From assembly GCF_038502225.1 (NCBI RefSeq), contig NC_091298.1, forward strand, positions 37,879,233 to 37,943,232: a DNA stretch of 64,000 nt. The letters are read 5' to 3'. Source of the DNA: Cherax quadricarinatus. Its lineage: Eukaryota; Arthropoda; Malacostraca; Decapoda; Parastacidae. The translations under genes were made by a program, and so were the position numbers. Within the stretch, counting starts at the first letter, position 1, and every line of letters begins with the position of its first letter. A model generated the notes under the pieces. The model was not told where the DNA came from and did not search any database. It saw nothing but the letters and a program-made list of their open reading frames with translations. Positions 10,853 to 23,390 of this stretch are shown one piece after another.

Positions 10853-11663
10853 TCAAAGGGATCTGGACAGGCTGCAGACCTGGTCCAGTAATTGGCTACT
10901 GGAGATCAATCCCACCAAGTGCAAAGTCATGAAGATTGGGGAAGGGCAAAGAAGACCGCAGACGGAGTACAGTCTAGGGGGCCAGAGACTACAAACCTCA
11001 CTCAAGGAAAAAGATCTTGGGGTGAGTATAACACCAGGCACATCTCCTGAAGCGCACATCAACCGAATAACTGCTGCAGCATATGGGCGCCTAGCTAACC
11101 TCAGAACGGCATTCCGACATCTTAATAAGGAATCGTTCAGGACCCTGTACACCGTGTACGTTAGGCCCATATTGGAGTATGCGGCACCAGTTTGGAACCC
11201 ACACCTAGCCAAGCACGTAAAGAAACTAGAGAAAGTGCAAAGGTTTGCAACAAGACTAGTCCCAGAGCTAAAAGGTATGTCCTACGAGGAGAGGTTAAGG
11301 GAAATCAACCTGACGACACTGGAGGACAGGAGAGATAGGGGGGACATGATAACGACATGCAAAATACTGAGAGGAATTGACAAGGTGGACAAAGACAGGA
11401 TGTTCCAGAGATGGGACACAGTAACAAGGGGACACAGTTGGAAGTTGAAGACACAGATGAATCACAGGGATGTTAGGAAGTATTTCTTCAGCCACAGAGT
11501 AGTCAGTAAGTGGAATAGTTTGGGAAGCGATGTAGTGGAGGCAGGATCCATACATAGCTTTAAGCAGAGGTATGATAAAGCTCACGGTTCAGGGAGAGTG
11601 ACCTAGTAGCGATCAGTGAAGAGGCGGGGCCAGGAGCTCGGACTCGACCCCTGCAACCTCAAC
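10853..11663 (+). mobile_element. CR1-A chain, copy 2 (open C-terminal ORF)
   Basis: The frame is open from 10833 to 11606. The first residues come from the CA tract. It covers the CR1 RT thumb and C-terminal region: RDLDRLQTWSSNWLLEINP, KEKDLGVSITPGTSPEAH, YVRPILEYAAPVWNPH, EERLREINLTTLEDRRDRGD and a terminal FKQRYDKAHGSGRVT. The catalytic palm (FADD) lies upstream and is absent, so this cannot act alone. The lack of stops and close match to the copy at 1-1015 imply that it is young. Its 3' end is CTAGGTGAGTACTCATACAC. Confidence 0.87.
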
Positions 11664-11764
11664 TAGGTGAGTACTCATACACCGACATGTCAGTAAGAAA
11701 TCGCTCAGGATCTTGTACACTTTCTACGTCTTGTCTATATTGGAGTACGCAGCTCTAGTGTGGC

Positions 11765-11817
<53 letters not shown>

Positions 11818-12415
11818 ATTATTATTATTATTATAATCAAGGGGAAGCGCTAAACCCGTAGGATTATACAGCGTCCGAGGGGGATGTGGAAGGTATTCAG
11901 GTTTAATTCGGGGAACTGGAGCACAGATGCAATTCCCTAGATCAAGAGCCCCTCACCAGCATCAAGGAACCTTCCTTGAGGGGCTCCAGTGTGGAACCCA
12001 CACCTAGCCAAGAACGTCAGGAAATTAGATATATGCAAAGGTTTGCGACGAGGTTAGTCCCGGAGCTAAGGGATATGTCCTACAAGGAGAGGGTAAGGGA
12101 AATCGACCTGCCGACAGTTTGGGGCAAGAAGGGTAGGGGGATATGATAACGACATATAAAATACTAAGAAGAATCGCCAAGGCGAACAGATGTAAGATGT
12201 TCCAAAGATGGGACAAAGCAACAAGGGGTCACAATTGGATGTTGAAGAATGAGGTGAGTCACAGGGATGTTAGGAAGTATTTATTCAGTCGTAGAGTTGT
12301 CAGGAAGTGGTATGACAAATCTCATGGAACAGGGAGAGTGACCTAGTAGCGACCAGTGAAGAGGCAGGGTCAGGAACTGAAACTCGACCCCATGTAACTA
12401 CTATTAGGTGAGTAC
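11664..12415 (+). mobile_element. CR1-A chain, copy 3, carrying a SINE
   Basis: It starts at a HLSKKSLRILYTF-like sequence just after the 3' end of copy 2. It is interrupted at 11764-11983 by SINE-3 and resumes with VWNPHLAKNVRKL. After frameshifts it ends at CTATTAGGTGAGTAC followed by CACACA. The coding remnant is broken. Confidence 0.8.
11764..11983 (-). mobile_element. SINE-3, full insertion with target duplication
   Basis: A 220-base insert is flanked by 11-bp direct repeats, CTCTAGTGTGG (11753-11763) and CTCCAGTGTGG (11984-11994), differing at one base. On the minus strand it ends CGCTGTATAATCC, TTAGCGCTTCCCCTTGATTA and then (TAA)n. Its 5' part contains CTCAAGGAAGGTTCCTTGA. A truncated copy of the same 3' end lies at 30897-30955. 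No A or B box is obvious, so calling it a SINE is inference from size, tail and target duplication. Confidence 0.72.
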
Positions 12416-12477
12416 ACACACACATCGATAAGTTCCTTTGACATCCAGTAACTACTACTACTATTACGACTACTACT

Positions 12478-12484
12478 ACGCACA

Positions 12485-12535
<51 letters not shown>

Positions 12536-12652
12536 ATACACACACACACACAAACACACACACAAACACACACACACACACAAACACACACACAAACACA
12601 CACACACATACACACATACACACACACACACATACACACACACACACACAAA

Positions 12653-12743
<91 letters not shown>
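12478..12743. repeat. (CA)n microsatellite, long and interrupted
   Basis: About 265 bases of CA with scattered TA and AA interruptions, preceded by a short CTA-repeat run (about 12448-12477). It separates CR1-A copies 3 and 4. Confidence 0.97.
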
Positions 12744-12747
<4 letters not shown>

Positions 12748-12870
12748 GCTCCATACATAGCTTTAAGAACCGGAACAGTATGACACACGAGTCTAGGACA
12801 GAGTGATTCTTGAAAGGCAAATTGAAAAGTGGGGCCAAGCGCTGGAACTCGACCCCTGCAGTTACATATG
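12744..12870 (+). mobile_element. CR1-A chain, copy 4 (about 125 bases)
   Basis: It begins GAAGCTCCATACATAGCTTT, the counterpart of GGATCCATACATAGCTTTAA in copy 2. It runs to CTCGACCCCTGCAGTTAC, the conserved CR1-A 3' end. It is the shortest member of the chain and starts directly at the right edge of the CA tract. Confidence 0.8.
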
Positions 12871-14580
12871 TGTGAATAGATACAAAAGTGAAATAGGCTC
12901 CTGGCTCTTATTTAGAGGTAGTCCTACTAACTCATGAGTGCAAAAAAATAATAATTCTGAGAATTAGGAAATCTGTGGGACAGAGAGAAGTACAGGAGGT
13001 GAGTTGATATCTAGATATGATTATAAATGGCCTTAAGAGCAAATTCGATGAGAAACTGAAATGAAAATAGGATTCCCCTCAGGAGGAAACTTAAGGAATG
13101 TATAATATAACAAGGGAGGGGCTTGGGGAAAACCTGAAAAACATTATTATGACTGAATATAGTACTAAGTTGGTTCATAGGATGAGAATACATCAAGCAG
13201 ATGAAAAATTTTCAGGGAATTGGGAGGTATTCCGCGACATACAGAATCCAATAAAGGTAACCTTCTTGACACTCACCTGGCTCCTCTCCATGTATTGATA
13301 CACACACCAGCCTCAGCCCTACCTACCCCACTCCTTCCAGATGCTCAAGAAACAGAAAGTTAGGGCCATTACAACCAGACCATGGTAAAGGAGAGAAAGT
13401 TCCGTATTGTTCTCAGATGTAGACGGATAATCAAACAAAAATGGAGAGATTGTAGAATGGATAACCGAGGTAGCCCCAAGGCAACATAGCTATCATAGAG
13501 ATGAAACTACTGGAAATAACAACTGATATCATATTCCCAGTTGGATGCTAGGTAAGGAGGAAAGACAGAGGAAACAGTGGAGGGGAAAGAATGAGTTTAC
13601 TAGTTAGAGATTAATGAAGTTATGAAAAGGTCACATAAAAAATGAGCTAACTGATTACATAGTTGGGTGCAGTCAATGCTGAGGGACCCCGAGTAATTGT
13701 AGTGATTTCGAGCCCACCACCAAGCACTAAGAGATCAAGAAGAGAGTGACATGGCAATGATTGACACCTTGGAAAAGAAGCGAGGAGTACTCATAGATCT
13801 CAAGTAAAGCTATTAATCATTGGTGATTACAACCACGAAGAAACTGATTTGGAGAACTGGAATCCACATGGGGTATCCGAGTTACGGAGAGCTAGGATGA
13901 TGGAGGCAGTTAGGGAAAACTTATAATATATATATCAGCATGTTAAGGACACAACATGAGAGAAAAGGAGAACCCAAAAACATTGGATCTTGTATTTGCC
14001 ACAAGTGCCAGTGTGCTAGTGACCACATGGTTCCGAACTTCGTATTTCTTGTGGAACTAAATACTGAAGATCGTGAGACATCAGACATCAGAAGAGGGAA
14101 CATTGATGGAATGAGAGGATTCCTAAATGCCGTGCAGTGGGAATAGGAGCTGAAAGGAAAGTCACTGAATGAGATGATGGAGTACTAGCCCAGAAGTACT
14201 GGGAGTCTTGGAAGAAATTCATACCCAGAAGGGTGAGAAATACATAAACAGAGCCTTTGGATGAAAAGAAGATGGAGATAACAAATCCGAAGAGAAAAAG
14301 AGCTTTAAAAAATTATAAAAAGCGAAGGATAATCGAAAGCAGAGAAGTGAGCAGAAGCGCCAGGAAAAGAATATGCATGGGTTTGGAGATAGGGAAAGCA
14401 GCAGTTTGAGAATGACATAACAGCAACCAAGACAGATACATCAGAAGAGAGATGACAGTAAAACATCATGTAATTCGATACAAGTAGGAAAAAGGAAAGC
14501 TCTCTTTCAAAGACAAATAAGGTGCTCAACAAACGATTTAAAGATTTCTTTGTGGAAAGAGGCAAATAAAGTCCCTATTC
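12871..14580 (+). pseudogene. Decayed CR1-like endonuclease region
   Basis: The clearest block is at 13809-13920, which reads LIIGDYNHEETDLENW and then ARMMEAVRENL, matching the GDFN motif and following helix of LINE endonucleases. PKTLDLVFA and a SDH-like trio follow near 13975-14025, in shifted frames. Stops and frameshifts are frequent. A remnant ORF at 13098-13298 may be upstream coding sequence of the same element, but I do not recognise it. It probably belongs with the decayed CR1-A RT at 15961-17050, split by LINE-E. Confidence 0.55.
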
Positions 14581-14584
14581 ACAC

Positions 14585-15960
14585 AAGTGAACAGGCTGGA
14601 AATCAGCAATTACAGACCGGTTTCTCTCCTGCCAATCACTGGCAAAATTCTTGAGACAAGAATCTCACGGCAGATAATAGAGATTTTTGACTACCACTCG
14701 GTTCATTGTGACCGTCAATATGGCTTCAGAAAAGGTCACTCTGCTGCTGATCTCCTAATAAACTTCTTCACTAGGTGGCCGCAGTCAATGGATGAATCCA
14801 ATACCGGATGTGTAGCAGCAGTTGACATTGCTGGTGCTTTCAACTGAATATGGCACCAGTGAAAGTCGCCGGCTCTGCACTATGCCTTTTCAGTGATTAC
14901 CTTCAAGGTAGATATCTAAGATTAGTCCTCAACAGAACAGAGTCAACAAGACATTATTGGTGCAAGTGTTCCTTAAGGAAATGTGCATCGGTCATTGTTA
15001 TGGAATATCTACCTGAATGCCCTTCTTTAATTCACACCAGAATCCCGTGCATAAATAGACGACTATACCCTGACATTTACTTATCCAAGAGAGAAAATGC
15101 TAACTGTTCCAACTTACATTTATTACCAGCTTACAGTTGGTAAACGATGAAAGGTCACATTTGCTACTGAGAAAACACAAATGATGGTCTCAAGGCACTA
15201 TGCTAGTAATATTGCAGCAGTGGTAAGAATGAATGGGAGATTGTTGGTACCTGCGGAGGAAGTTGATATACTCGGGGTGAAATTTGAACCCAAACAGACA
15301 ATGAAGAACCACCTTGTAAATCTTGCAAACAAAGCGGCCAGGAAACTTACAGTGCTTAGAAGTATATCGCATCTGCTCGACAGTAGAGGTTATAAGATTC
15401 TGCAGGAGGCACAAGTGCGCTCACATTTTGGGTATGCTGCACTTTCTTGGACTGCCTAACCACCATCTCATATGCGAATTCTTTATAGAATAGAGAACAG
15501 AGCAAGACGGCTCATCTCTCACCTTGACCCAGCCTGGATAGATCTGTCATTTCAGCAGAGCCTTCAACACAGGACAGATGAGGGTGGCCTTACTGTTATG
15601 TACAAGGCCAACAAATATTATCATCCTACAACACTGGACTCCACTCCGAGGACAGAGAGATGTGCGCTTATACACAAAACGGGCAGAAAACAGCAACTAC
15701 ATTCTGACTGTGCCTATCTCCAGAAAATCACTTCGTCTGAGGTTTATTCCTAGAATGACTCGTGATTGGAATATGTTCATACAGCATAATGACATCAGCG
15801 AAATCAAGCCCGTTGACTAAATGAAATCGCTGGCCAAAAAATGGCTCCATCTTCATTATGTTCCCTATTTGTATATCTTTTGAGATTAAGGATTTCGAAT
15901 GAGCTGATGTAGCACTTAGCGCGTAAATAAAGTTAAGAACCCTAAATCTAACCTTGCAAA
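14585..15960 (+). pseudogene. Decayed Jockey-superfamily LINE (family E)
   Basis: Blocks of RT sequence are readable: SNYRPVSLLPITGKILE and RQYGFRKGHSAADLL at 14605-14760, then AAVDIAGAFN at about 14818. LLVPAEEVDILGVKFEPK and NKAARKLTVLRSISHLLDSR are at 15240-15390, and RIENRARRLISHL near 15490. The GVPQGS and catalytic DD region is lost or scrambled between 14990 and 15180. The motif style DIAGAFNRVWH belongs to a widespread arthropod LINE group, but I cannot assign a clade. It interrupts an older CR1-like copy. Confidence 0.65.
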
Positions 15961-17050
15961 ACCCTATGTAAAAAAAGGATTCTCCTTATCAGGAATGAGA
16001 CAGGAGAGGGATTGGTAGCTTGCTTTTTCTTAGACCGCGAGTGTGCATTTGATATTGTACCTCAAAAGAGACTAGGGCAAAAATTTAAGATGAAGACAGG
16101 AATAACGGAATGTTGTTCTCCTTTGGATCAAAGAGTACCTTAATGAAAGGCAACAGAGTTATTGACTGAAATGAGATGTCAAAATGGGGGAATAATGTAA
16201 AGCTGGTTTCTGCTATTATATATGTGATTAACACACAAGATGGAATTGAAGCAGATATAGCTGTTTTTTTTATGTAAAACTTATAAGGAGAATAAATTTC
16301 AATAAGGATAAGAAACGGTTATAAATAAATATGGACAAACCGCAAGAGTGGTCAGATAAGTGAATAATTGAAATCACTCCCAACAAATGTACTGTAATGA
16401 ATACTGAAGAAGAGGCAAGAAGACCAGACACAGAGTTCAGAGTTATGGGACAGACTGCAGACCTCACTCAGAAAGATCTTGGAGTGAGCATAGAACCGAG
16501 CTTATTGCTGAAAGTGCACATCAACTAAATAACATTTGCAGACAATGCAAATTCATTTAGGGTCCTCTGTAAAACATATCTCAGGCCCATCTTGGAGTAC
16601 ATGGCATTGCCTAATTCTGCACAGAAAGTCCAGAGTTAGGAAACGAAACTGGTCCCAGAGTTAAGGGTTCCAAGCTATGAGGAGAGGCTAAAGAAACTAA
16701 CTGATCCCGGTGACATTAGAGGAAAGCTGAACAAGGGGAGACATGATAGTAACATGGAAAATAATTGGGGAATTGATATGGTAGACACAGACTGACTGAG
16801 CGGCACGAAAAAGGTATGTGGGAGCATAGTTGAAATTTGAAGCCTCGGATGATTCAGGAGAATGTTATGAATTACTTTTCCAGCTATTGGGTGGTCAGGA
16901 AGTGGAATGATTTTGACAAAAATGTGATAGAGGCAGGACCCATGCATAGTTTCAAGATCAGGTATGATAAGGGCAACAAGGCTTGGGTGATGGCATCTGA
17001 GAAACGGCACGGCTATATACATGTACGTACATATAGGTAAGTATAGTACA
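15961..17050 (+). pseudogene. Decayed CR1-A reverse-transcriptase and 3' end
   Basis: Frameshifted fragments match family A: QTADLTQKDLGVSIEPSLLL near 16445, YLRPILEYMAL near 16575, TKLVPELRVPSYEERLKKL near 16645, and KWNDFDKNVIEAGPMHSFKI at 16900-16965. It ends with an ATAGGTAAGTATAGTACAC relic of the family 3' end. It is clearly older than the copies at 10102-12870. Confidence 0.7.
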
Positions 17051-18577
17051 CACAGTCACATGTGATTCATCAACTCCTTCATTCCGTTTTCTGATGTCCT
17101 TAGAATGATATTATTTCCTGGATCCCACAGAGCAGTTCATGTGATCGAGATTATTCAACAAGCAATGCGTTAATTCAATATACCAGATTCCAAAATTCAT
17201 TTGAAAGCCTGGAATAATGGTGCCAATATTATCTAACGAATTGAAGGGACAAGAAGCAACAGTTTATAATGTTTTCTACCTACATATTTTGGGTTTTCGC
17301 TGATTGCATTCTGGGGTAGAGAGTAATAAAAGATATTGCGAGGCACTTCTGTCACTCTCTTGACTGCGGTAAACTAGAGGCTCTTCAAGAACAAAATGAA
17401 CTACCGAAGCACAAGCTCATTCACAATGTGCGTACTGTTAAGAAAATATTTAGGACCTAAGGAGGGTTAAAAGCATATATAAAATAAAAGAAAAATTTAT
17501 TATCATTAAAGACAGGCAAAAAAAGTGTTGAATACTTAGGTCCGTAGTCTACGTCTCGCCAGCATGATGTCACGCTTTGACTTATCTTCCTAAAAGTGGC
17601 CACAAATTAATAACATCCATAAAATTATGGCACATTTTTCCAAAATGCCTTAGTATAGCACAATGCAAAAACCTGCATAATACCCCCACCCCCAGACCAC
17701 AGGTCTCACTCAGCTAGCTGTATCCAATCGGTCTGGGACAACAGGAACAAACATCATAAAAACAAGAAAATTACATCATTACAACCTTCGTCCATTTATT
17801 ATTGCTTTGATCTTTTACAATTTGCACTAAAACTCCTTATCCATATTTACAAACATTCAGTATTACCACAATGAGCACTACTAACCTGCAGACGTGTGAA
17901 ACTCGTTTAATATAAAAGAGTTGAAATTTTACACTAAATGAGCCGACAGTCAGCTTTATAGGTGTGAAAAATAATGTATTTTCCGAAAAATCGAGCGTAT
18001 GTTTTATGAAAATTAGAGTAATACATTGTATTTAATAAAAATTAATTTGTAAATTAAAAAGATAATCGAGAGGGAAGCTCTGCACCTGCGCTGAGGAGCA
18101 GGGGAGGGGGGGAGATGCCATTGTTTTTTAATGTGGTACAGGCACGCTAATGTAATGTGTATAATTTTCCTTGCTCTAGGGGTTATATTGGGCTTAAAAC
18201 CTCTCAAATAGGAGCCGAAATTGTTGGATGTGCAGTCATGCATAACGAGAGCATCAAGCAGATGGACAGTACACCTCCAGGAACCTCAGATAAGCTGTCT
18301 CTGTTTATGTTTAGAATTCTGGCCAGTAATTTCTTCATAAGTTTAGACAGGGGGGTTTCTGTACATGACACACAGTAATCTGCAGACTAATTGGTGAGTG
18401 TTATGATAATAAATTCTCCTTCTGTTATATGAATGTGTATATGTAATCATTTATTAATTTTAATATGCAGTCAACATGTTTGTATTAAATTTTACCATAA
18501 ATCCTGGTAATGTATATTTCAATTACAATTAATATAGGTCAAGAGCAACTTGTGGATATGTTTGATGACAGGTCCGT
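17051..18577. other. No recognisable feature
   Basis: Moderately AT-rich DNA with no coding block or repeat unit that I recognise. It runs into the assembly gap. Confidence 0.6.
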
Positions 18578-18677
18578 NNNNNNNNNNNNNNNNNNNNNNN
18601 NNNNNNNNNNNNNNNNNNNNNNNNNNNNNNNNNNNNNNNNNNNNNNNNNNNNNNNNNNNNNNNNNNNNNNNNNNNNN
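18578..18677. other. Assembly gap (100 N)
   Basis: Exactly 100 N bases, the usual placeholder for a gap of unknown size. It lies at the left edge of a minisatellite, so the array is probably longer in the real genome. Confidence 0.99.
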
Positions 18678-20115
18678 TGTTCAAGAGTGTTTTGAAGGTG
18701 TTCAAGGGTGTTTGAAGGTGTTGAAGGGTGTTTTGATTGAATTCAGCGGTGTTTTAGTAGTATTCAGTGGTGTAATTGGGAGTACTCAAATTGTGTTTTT
18801 TGGAAGTGTTCAAAGGTGTTTTGAGTGTGTTCAAATGTTGTTTTTTTGAAGGTGATCAAGGGTGTTCAAGGGTGTTTTGAGGTTATTCAAAGGTGTTTTG
18901 AGTGTGTTCAAATGATTATGAGAGTGTTTTGAAGGTGTTCAAAGGTGTTTTGAAGGTGTTCAAAGGTGTTTTGAAGGTGTTGAAGGGTGTTTTGATTGAA
19001 TTCAGCGGTGTTTTAGTAGTATTCAGTGGTGTAATTGGGAGTACTCAAATTGTGTTTTTTTTGGAAGTGTTTCAGTGTTCATTGGAAATGTTCAAAGGTG
19101 ATTTTGAAGGTGTTCAAGAGTGTTTGAAGGTGTTCAAGGGTGTTTGAAGGTGTTGAAGGGTGTTTTGATTGAATTCAGCGGTGTTTTAGTAGTAATCAGT
19201 GGTGTAATTGGGAGTACTCAAATAGTGTTTTGGAAATGTTCAAAGGTGTTTTTGAAGGTGTTCAAGAGTGTTTTGAAGGTGTTCAAGGGTGTTTGAAGGT
19301 GTTGAAGGGTGTTTGAAGGTGTTGAAGGGTGTTTTGATTGAATTCAGCGATGTTTTAGTAGTAATCAGTGGTGTAATTGGGAGTACTCAAATAGTGTTTT
19401 TGGAAATGTTCAAAGGTGTTCAAAGGTGTTTTGAAGGTGTTGAAGGGTGTTTTGATTGAATTCAGCGGTGTTTTAGTAGTATTCAGTGGTGTAATTGGGA
19501 GTACTCAAATGGTGTTTTTGGAAGTGTTTCAGTGTTGTTTGGAAATGTTCAAAGGTGTTCAAAGGTGTTCAAAGGTGTTTTGAGTGTGTTCAAATGTTTT
19601 TTTGAAGGTGATCAAGGGTGTTTTGAAGGTGTTCAAAGGTGTTTTGAGGTTATTCAAAGGTGTTTTGAAGGTGTTCAAGGGTGTTTATGTGAGTATTCAA
19701 AGGTGTTTTTTGAAGGTGTACAAATGATTATGAGAGTACTTATAAAGGTGTTCAAATGATGTTTTTTGAAGGTGTTCAAGGGTGTTTTGAAGGTGTTCAA
19801 GGGTGTTTTGAAGGTGTTCAAAGGTGTTTTGAGGTTATTCAAAGGTGTTTTGAAGGTGTTCAAGGGTGTTTATGTGAGTATTCAAAGGTGTTTTGAGGTT
19901 ATTCAAAGGTGTTTTTTGAAGGTGTACAAATGATTATGAGAGTACTTATGAAGGTGTTCAAATGATGTGCAAGAGTACTTATGAAGGTGTTCTGGGAGTA
20001 TTCAGAGGTGATTTGGGGGTGTTCGAATGATGTTTTGGAGTATTTCAGTGTTGTTTGGAAATGTATAAAGGTATTTTTTTGTGAGTATTCAAATGATTTA
20101 TGAGTGTTTTGAAGA
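18678..20115. repeat. 21-bp minisatellite with higher-order structure
   Basis: The basic unit is GTGTTCAAGGGTGTTTTGAAG (one 21-base turn) with many variants. A longer variant block containing TTTTGATTGAATTCAGCG recurs at about 18732, 18991, 19164, 19333 and 19451. That gives irregular spacings of about 259, 173, 169 and 118 bases. Since 21 is 7 codons, short frames stay open on both strands (VFKGVLK-type heptads on plus). These frames are broken often and I do not regard them as genes. Confidence 0.93.
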
Positions 20116-20359
20116 TGTTCAAAGTAAAAGTGCGTATTTAACTTCGTAATATGTAAAATTGTGAGTAGTGAATTTAACGAAAGTGGATGTAAGCGATGTG
20201 GTGACTTTCTGATGCATGTGTCCCCTTATTAACTTTAATGAACTAAAAGGGTTAAAACGAGAAAAATTGGGGGTTATGAGTGAAAATTGTGAGGTGTTGG
20301 TTGGAGTGTGAGGGTTTGGGAGGGTGGGTAAAAGGGTAGACAAGATTCAACCTGTGTGC

Positions 20360-20475
20360 TGGGTCCTTTTTAGTTCATTTAACTTAATGAGTGGAATACT
20401 GACGTCACTGACCGCCGAGTAAACGCTTTTTTAGTTCATTTGACTTAATGAGAGGAAACTTTTAGTTCATTTTAA
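20360..20475. repeat. Short direct repeats
   Basis: TTTTAGTTCATTT occurs three times (near 20368, 20429 and 20460). Two copies are followed by NACTTAATGAG. An inverted relative, CTTTAATGAACTAAAAGGG, is at about 20232-20250. Confidence 0.7.
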
Positions 20476-20519
20476 AATAATAAGGGGAAGATGTTTAGAC
20501 CTGTAGTAAGCATGCTTAC

Positions 20520-21260
20520 CCCCAGAGGGGGGATTCCAAAAAATTTGATCCGAGGAGAATTTCGAAAAACCCATAGGGGGGAATCCAAAAAAAAACTTGA
20601 TCCAAGGAGAATTTCGAAAACCCCATAGGGGGGATCCAAAAAACTTGATCCGAGGAGATGGAGAATTTCGAAACCCCCATAGGGGGGAATCCAAAAAACT
20701 TGATCCGAGGAGATGGAGAATTTCGAAAACCCCATAGGGGGGATCCAAAAAACTTGATCCGAGGAGATGGAGAATTTCGAAAACCCCATAGGGGGGGAAT
20801 CCAAAAACTTGTATTGTCGAGAAAATTTGGGGTGAAAGGAGGGGTACCCAAAAATTTGATCCAAGGAATTGGAGAAATTCAAAACCCTTGATCCAAGGAG
20901 ATGGAGACTTTCGAAACCCCCCATAGGGGGATCCAAAAAATTTGATCTGAGGAGATGGAGTCTTGGTATTATCGAGAAAATTTGATCCGAGGAGATGGAG
21001 AATTTCGAAACCCCCATAGGGGGAAATCCAAAAACCTTGATCCGAGGAGATGGAGAATTTCGAAAACCCCATAGGGGGGAATCCAAAAACTTGTATTATC
21101 GAGAAATTTTTGGGGTTGGGGGGTGAAAGTGGGAGGGGGATCCGAGGAAGTGGAGACTTTGATATTGAGAAATTTTTTGGGGATGGGGGGTGAAAGTGAG
21201 AGGGGGAACCTTAAAAACTTGATCCGAGGAGATGGAGAGCACAAGAAAATGAAATTCAAA
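20520..21260. repeat. ~54-bp minisatellite, about a dozen units
   Basis: The unit contains CTTGATCCGAGGAGATGGAG, AATTTCGAAAACCCCATAGG and GGGGATCCAAAA. Unit length varies around 54-56 bases, with truncated units at both ends. Three overlapping minus-strand frames (111-204 codons) are open across it because of the repeat, giving FLDPPYGVFEILHLLGSS-like periods. They have no start context or non-repetitive domain and are treated as shadows. It passes into a GC-rich block at 21290. Confidence 0.9.
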
Positions 21261-21289
21261 AAAAATTCGAAAAAAATCGGAAAAAAATT

Positions 21290-21445
21290 CGAGGCGCGGG
21301 GGCGATCCGGATGACGCTGCAGAAGGCGCAGCAGAAGGCGCGGGCGGGGGTCGCGAAGGGCGCGGGCGGGCGCGCGGGCGGGCGCGCGGGCGGGCGCGCG
21401 GCGCGACGGCGGGGTCGCGAAGGAGGGTCGCGAAGGGGGGGGGGT
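21290..21445. repeat. GC-rich block with GCGCGGGCGG repeats
   Basis: Nearly pure G/C in an otherwise AT-rich window, built of CGGGCGGGCGCG and GGGTCGCGAAGG units. It joins two tandem-repeat arrays. Confidence 0.85.
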
Positions 21446-21566
21446 CGTGGGTGGGGGTATTGGTTGGGGGGGTCAAGGGTGAGGTAGTCTCGAGGGCGAG
21501 GTCATGGTCAAAACCGGAAGTAACACCTAGGTGTGAAAAGGTGACCCTCCAGCCGCTGGTCCTAGA

Positions 21567-21708
21567 CCGGATACACCGCCCTGTAGAAGGCCTAAACCGG
21601 ATACACCGCCCTGTAGAAGGCCTTTTCCGGATACACCGCCCTGTAGAAGGCCTTTTCCGGATACACCCCCCTGTAGAAGGCCTTTTCCGGATACACCCCC
21701 CTGTAGAA
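21567..21708. repeat. 30-bp tandem repeat, five units
   Basis: Five near-perfect copies of a 30-base unit starting CCGGATACACCGCCCTGTAG and ending AAGGCCTTTT. The first unit has AAA instead of TTTT, and the last two have CCCCC instead of CCGCC. The fifth unit is cut at CTGTAGAAAT. Array decay is low, so it is recent. Confidence 0.93.
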
Positions 21709-21718
21709 ATTATGACTA

Positions 21719-23206
<1,488 letters not shown>

Positions 23207-23317
23207 TGTACAGTTCAGGACATTTATTAAAGGAAACGCTTCGCCACGAGTGGCTTCATCAGTCCTAATACAGAGAAAACTAAGAAAAACGTGTATATAT
23301 AGTGGCAGAAATCAGGT

Positions 23318-23390
<73 letters not shown>

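Noticed and set aside
12300..12838. Long ORFs of THTHTH or VCVCVC residues on both strands
   Set aside because: They are translations of the (CA)n microsatellite and vanish outside it.
18678..20115. CRISPR-like array
   Set aside because: Repeats are contiguous and variable with no unique spacers, and the genome is eukaryotic.
20467..21259. Minus-strand ORFs of 111-204 codons with FEILHLLGSS repeats
   Set aside because: Three overlapping frames are open at once because of the ~54-bp tandem repeat; there is no non-repetitive domain or start context.
21096..21476. Arginine/alanine/proline-rich ORF over the GC-rich block
   Set aside because: Composition follows the GCGCGGGCGG repeats; no domain is visible.
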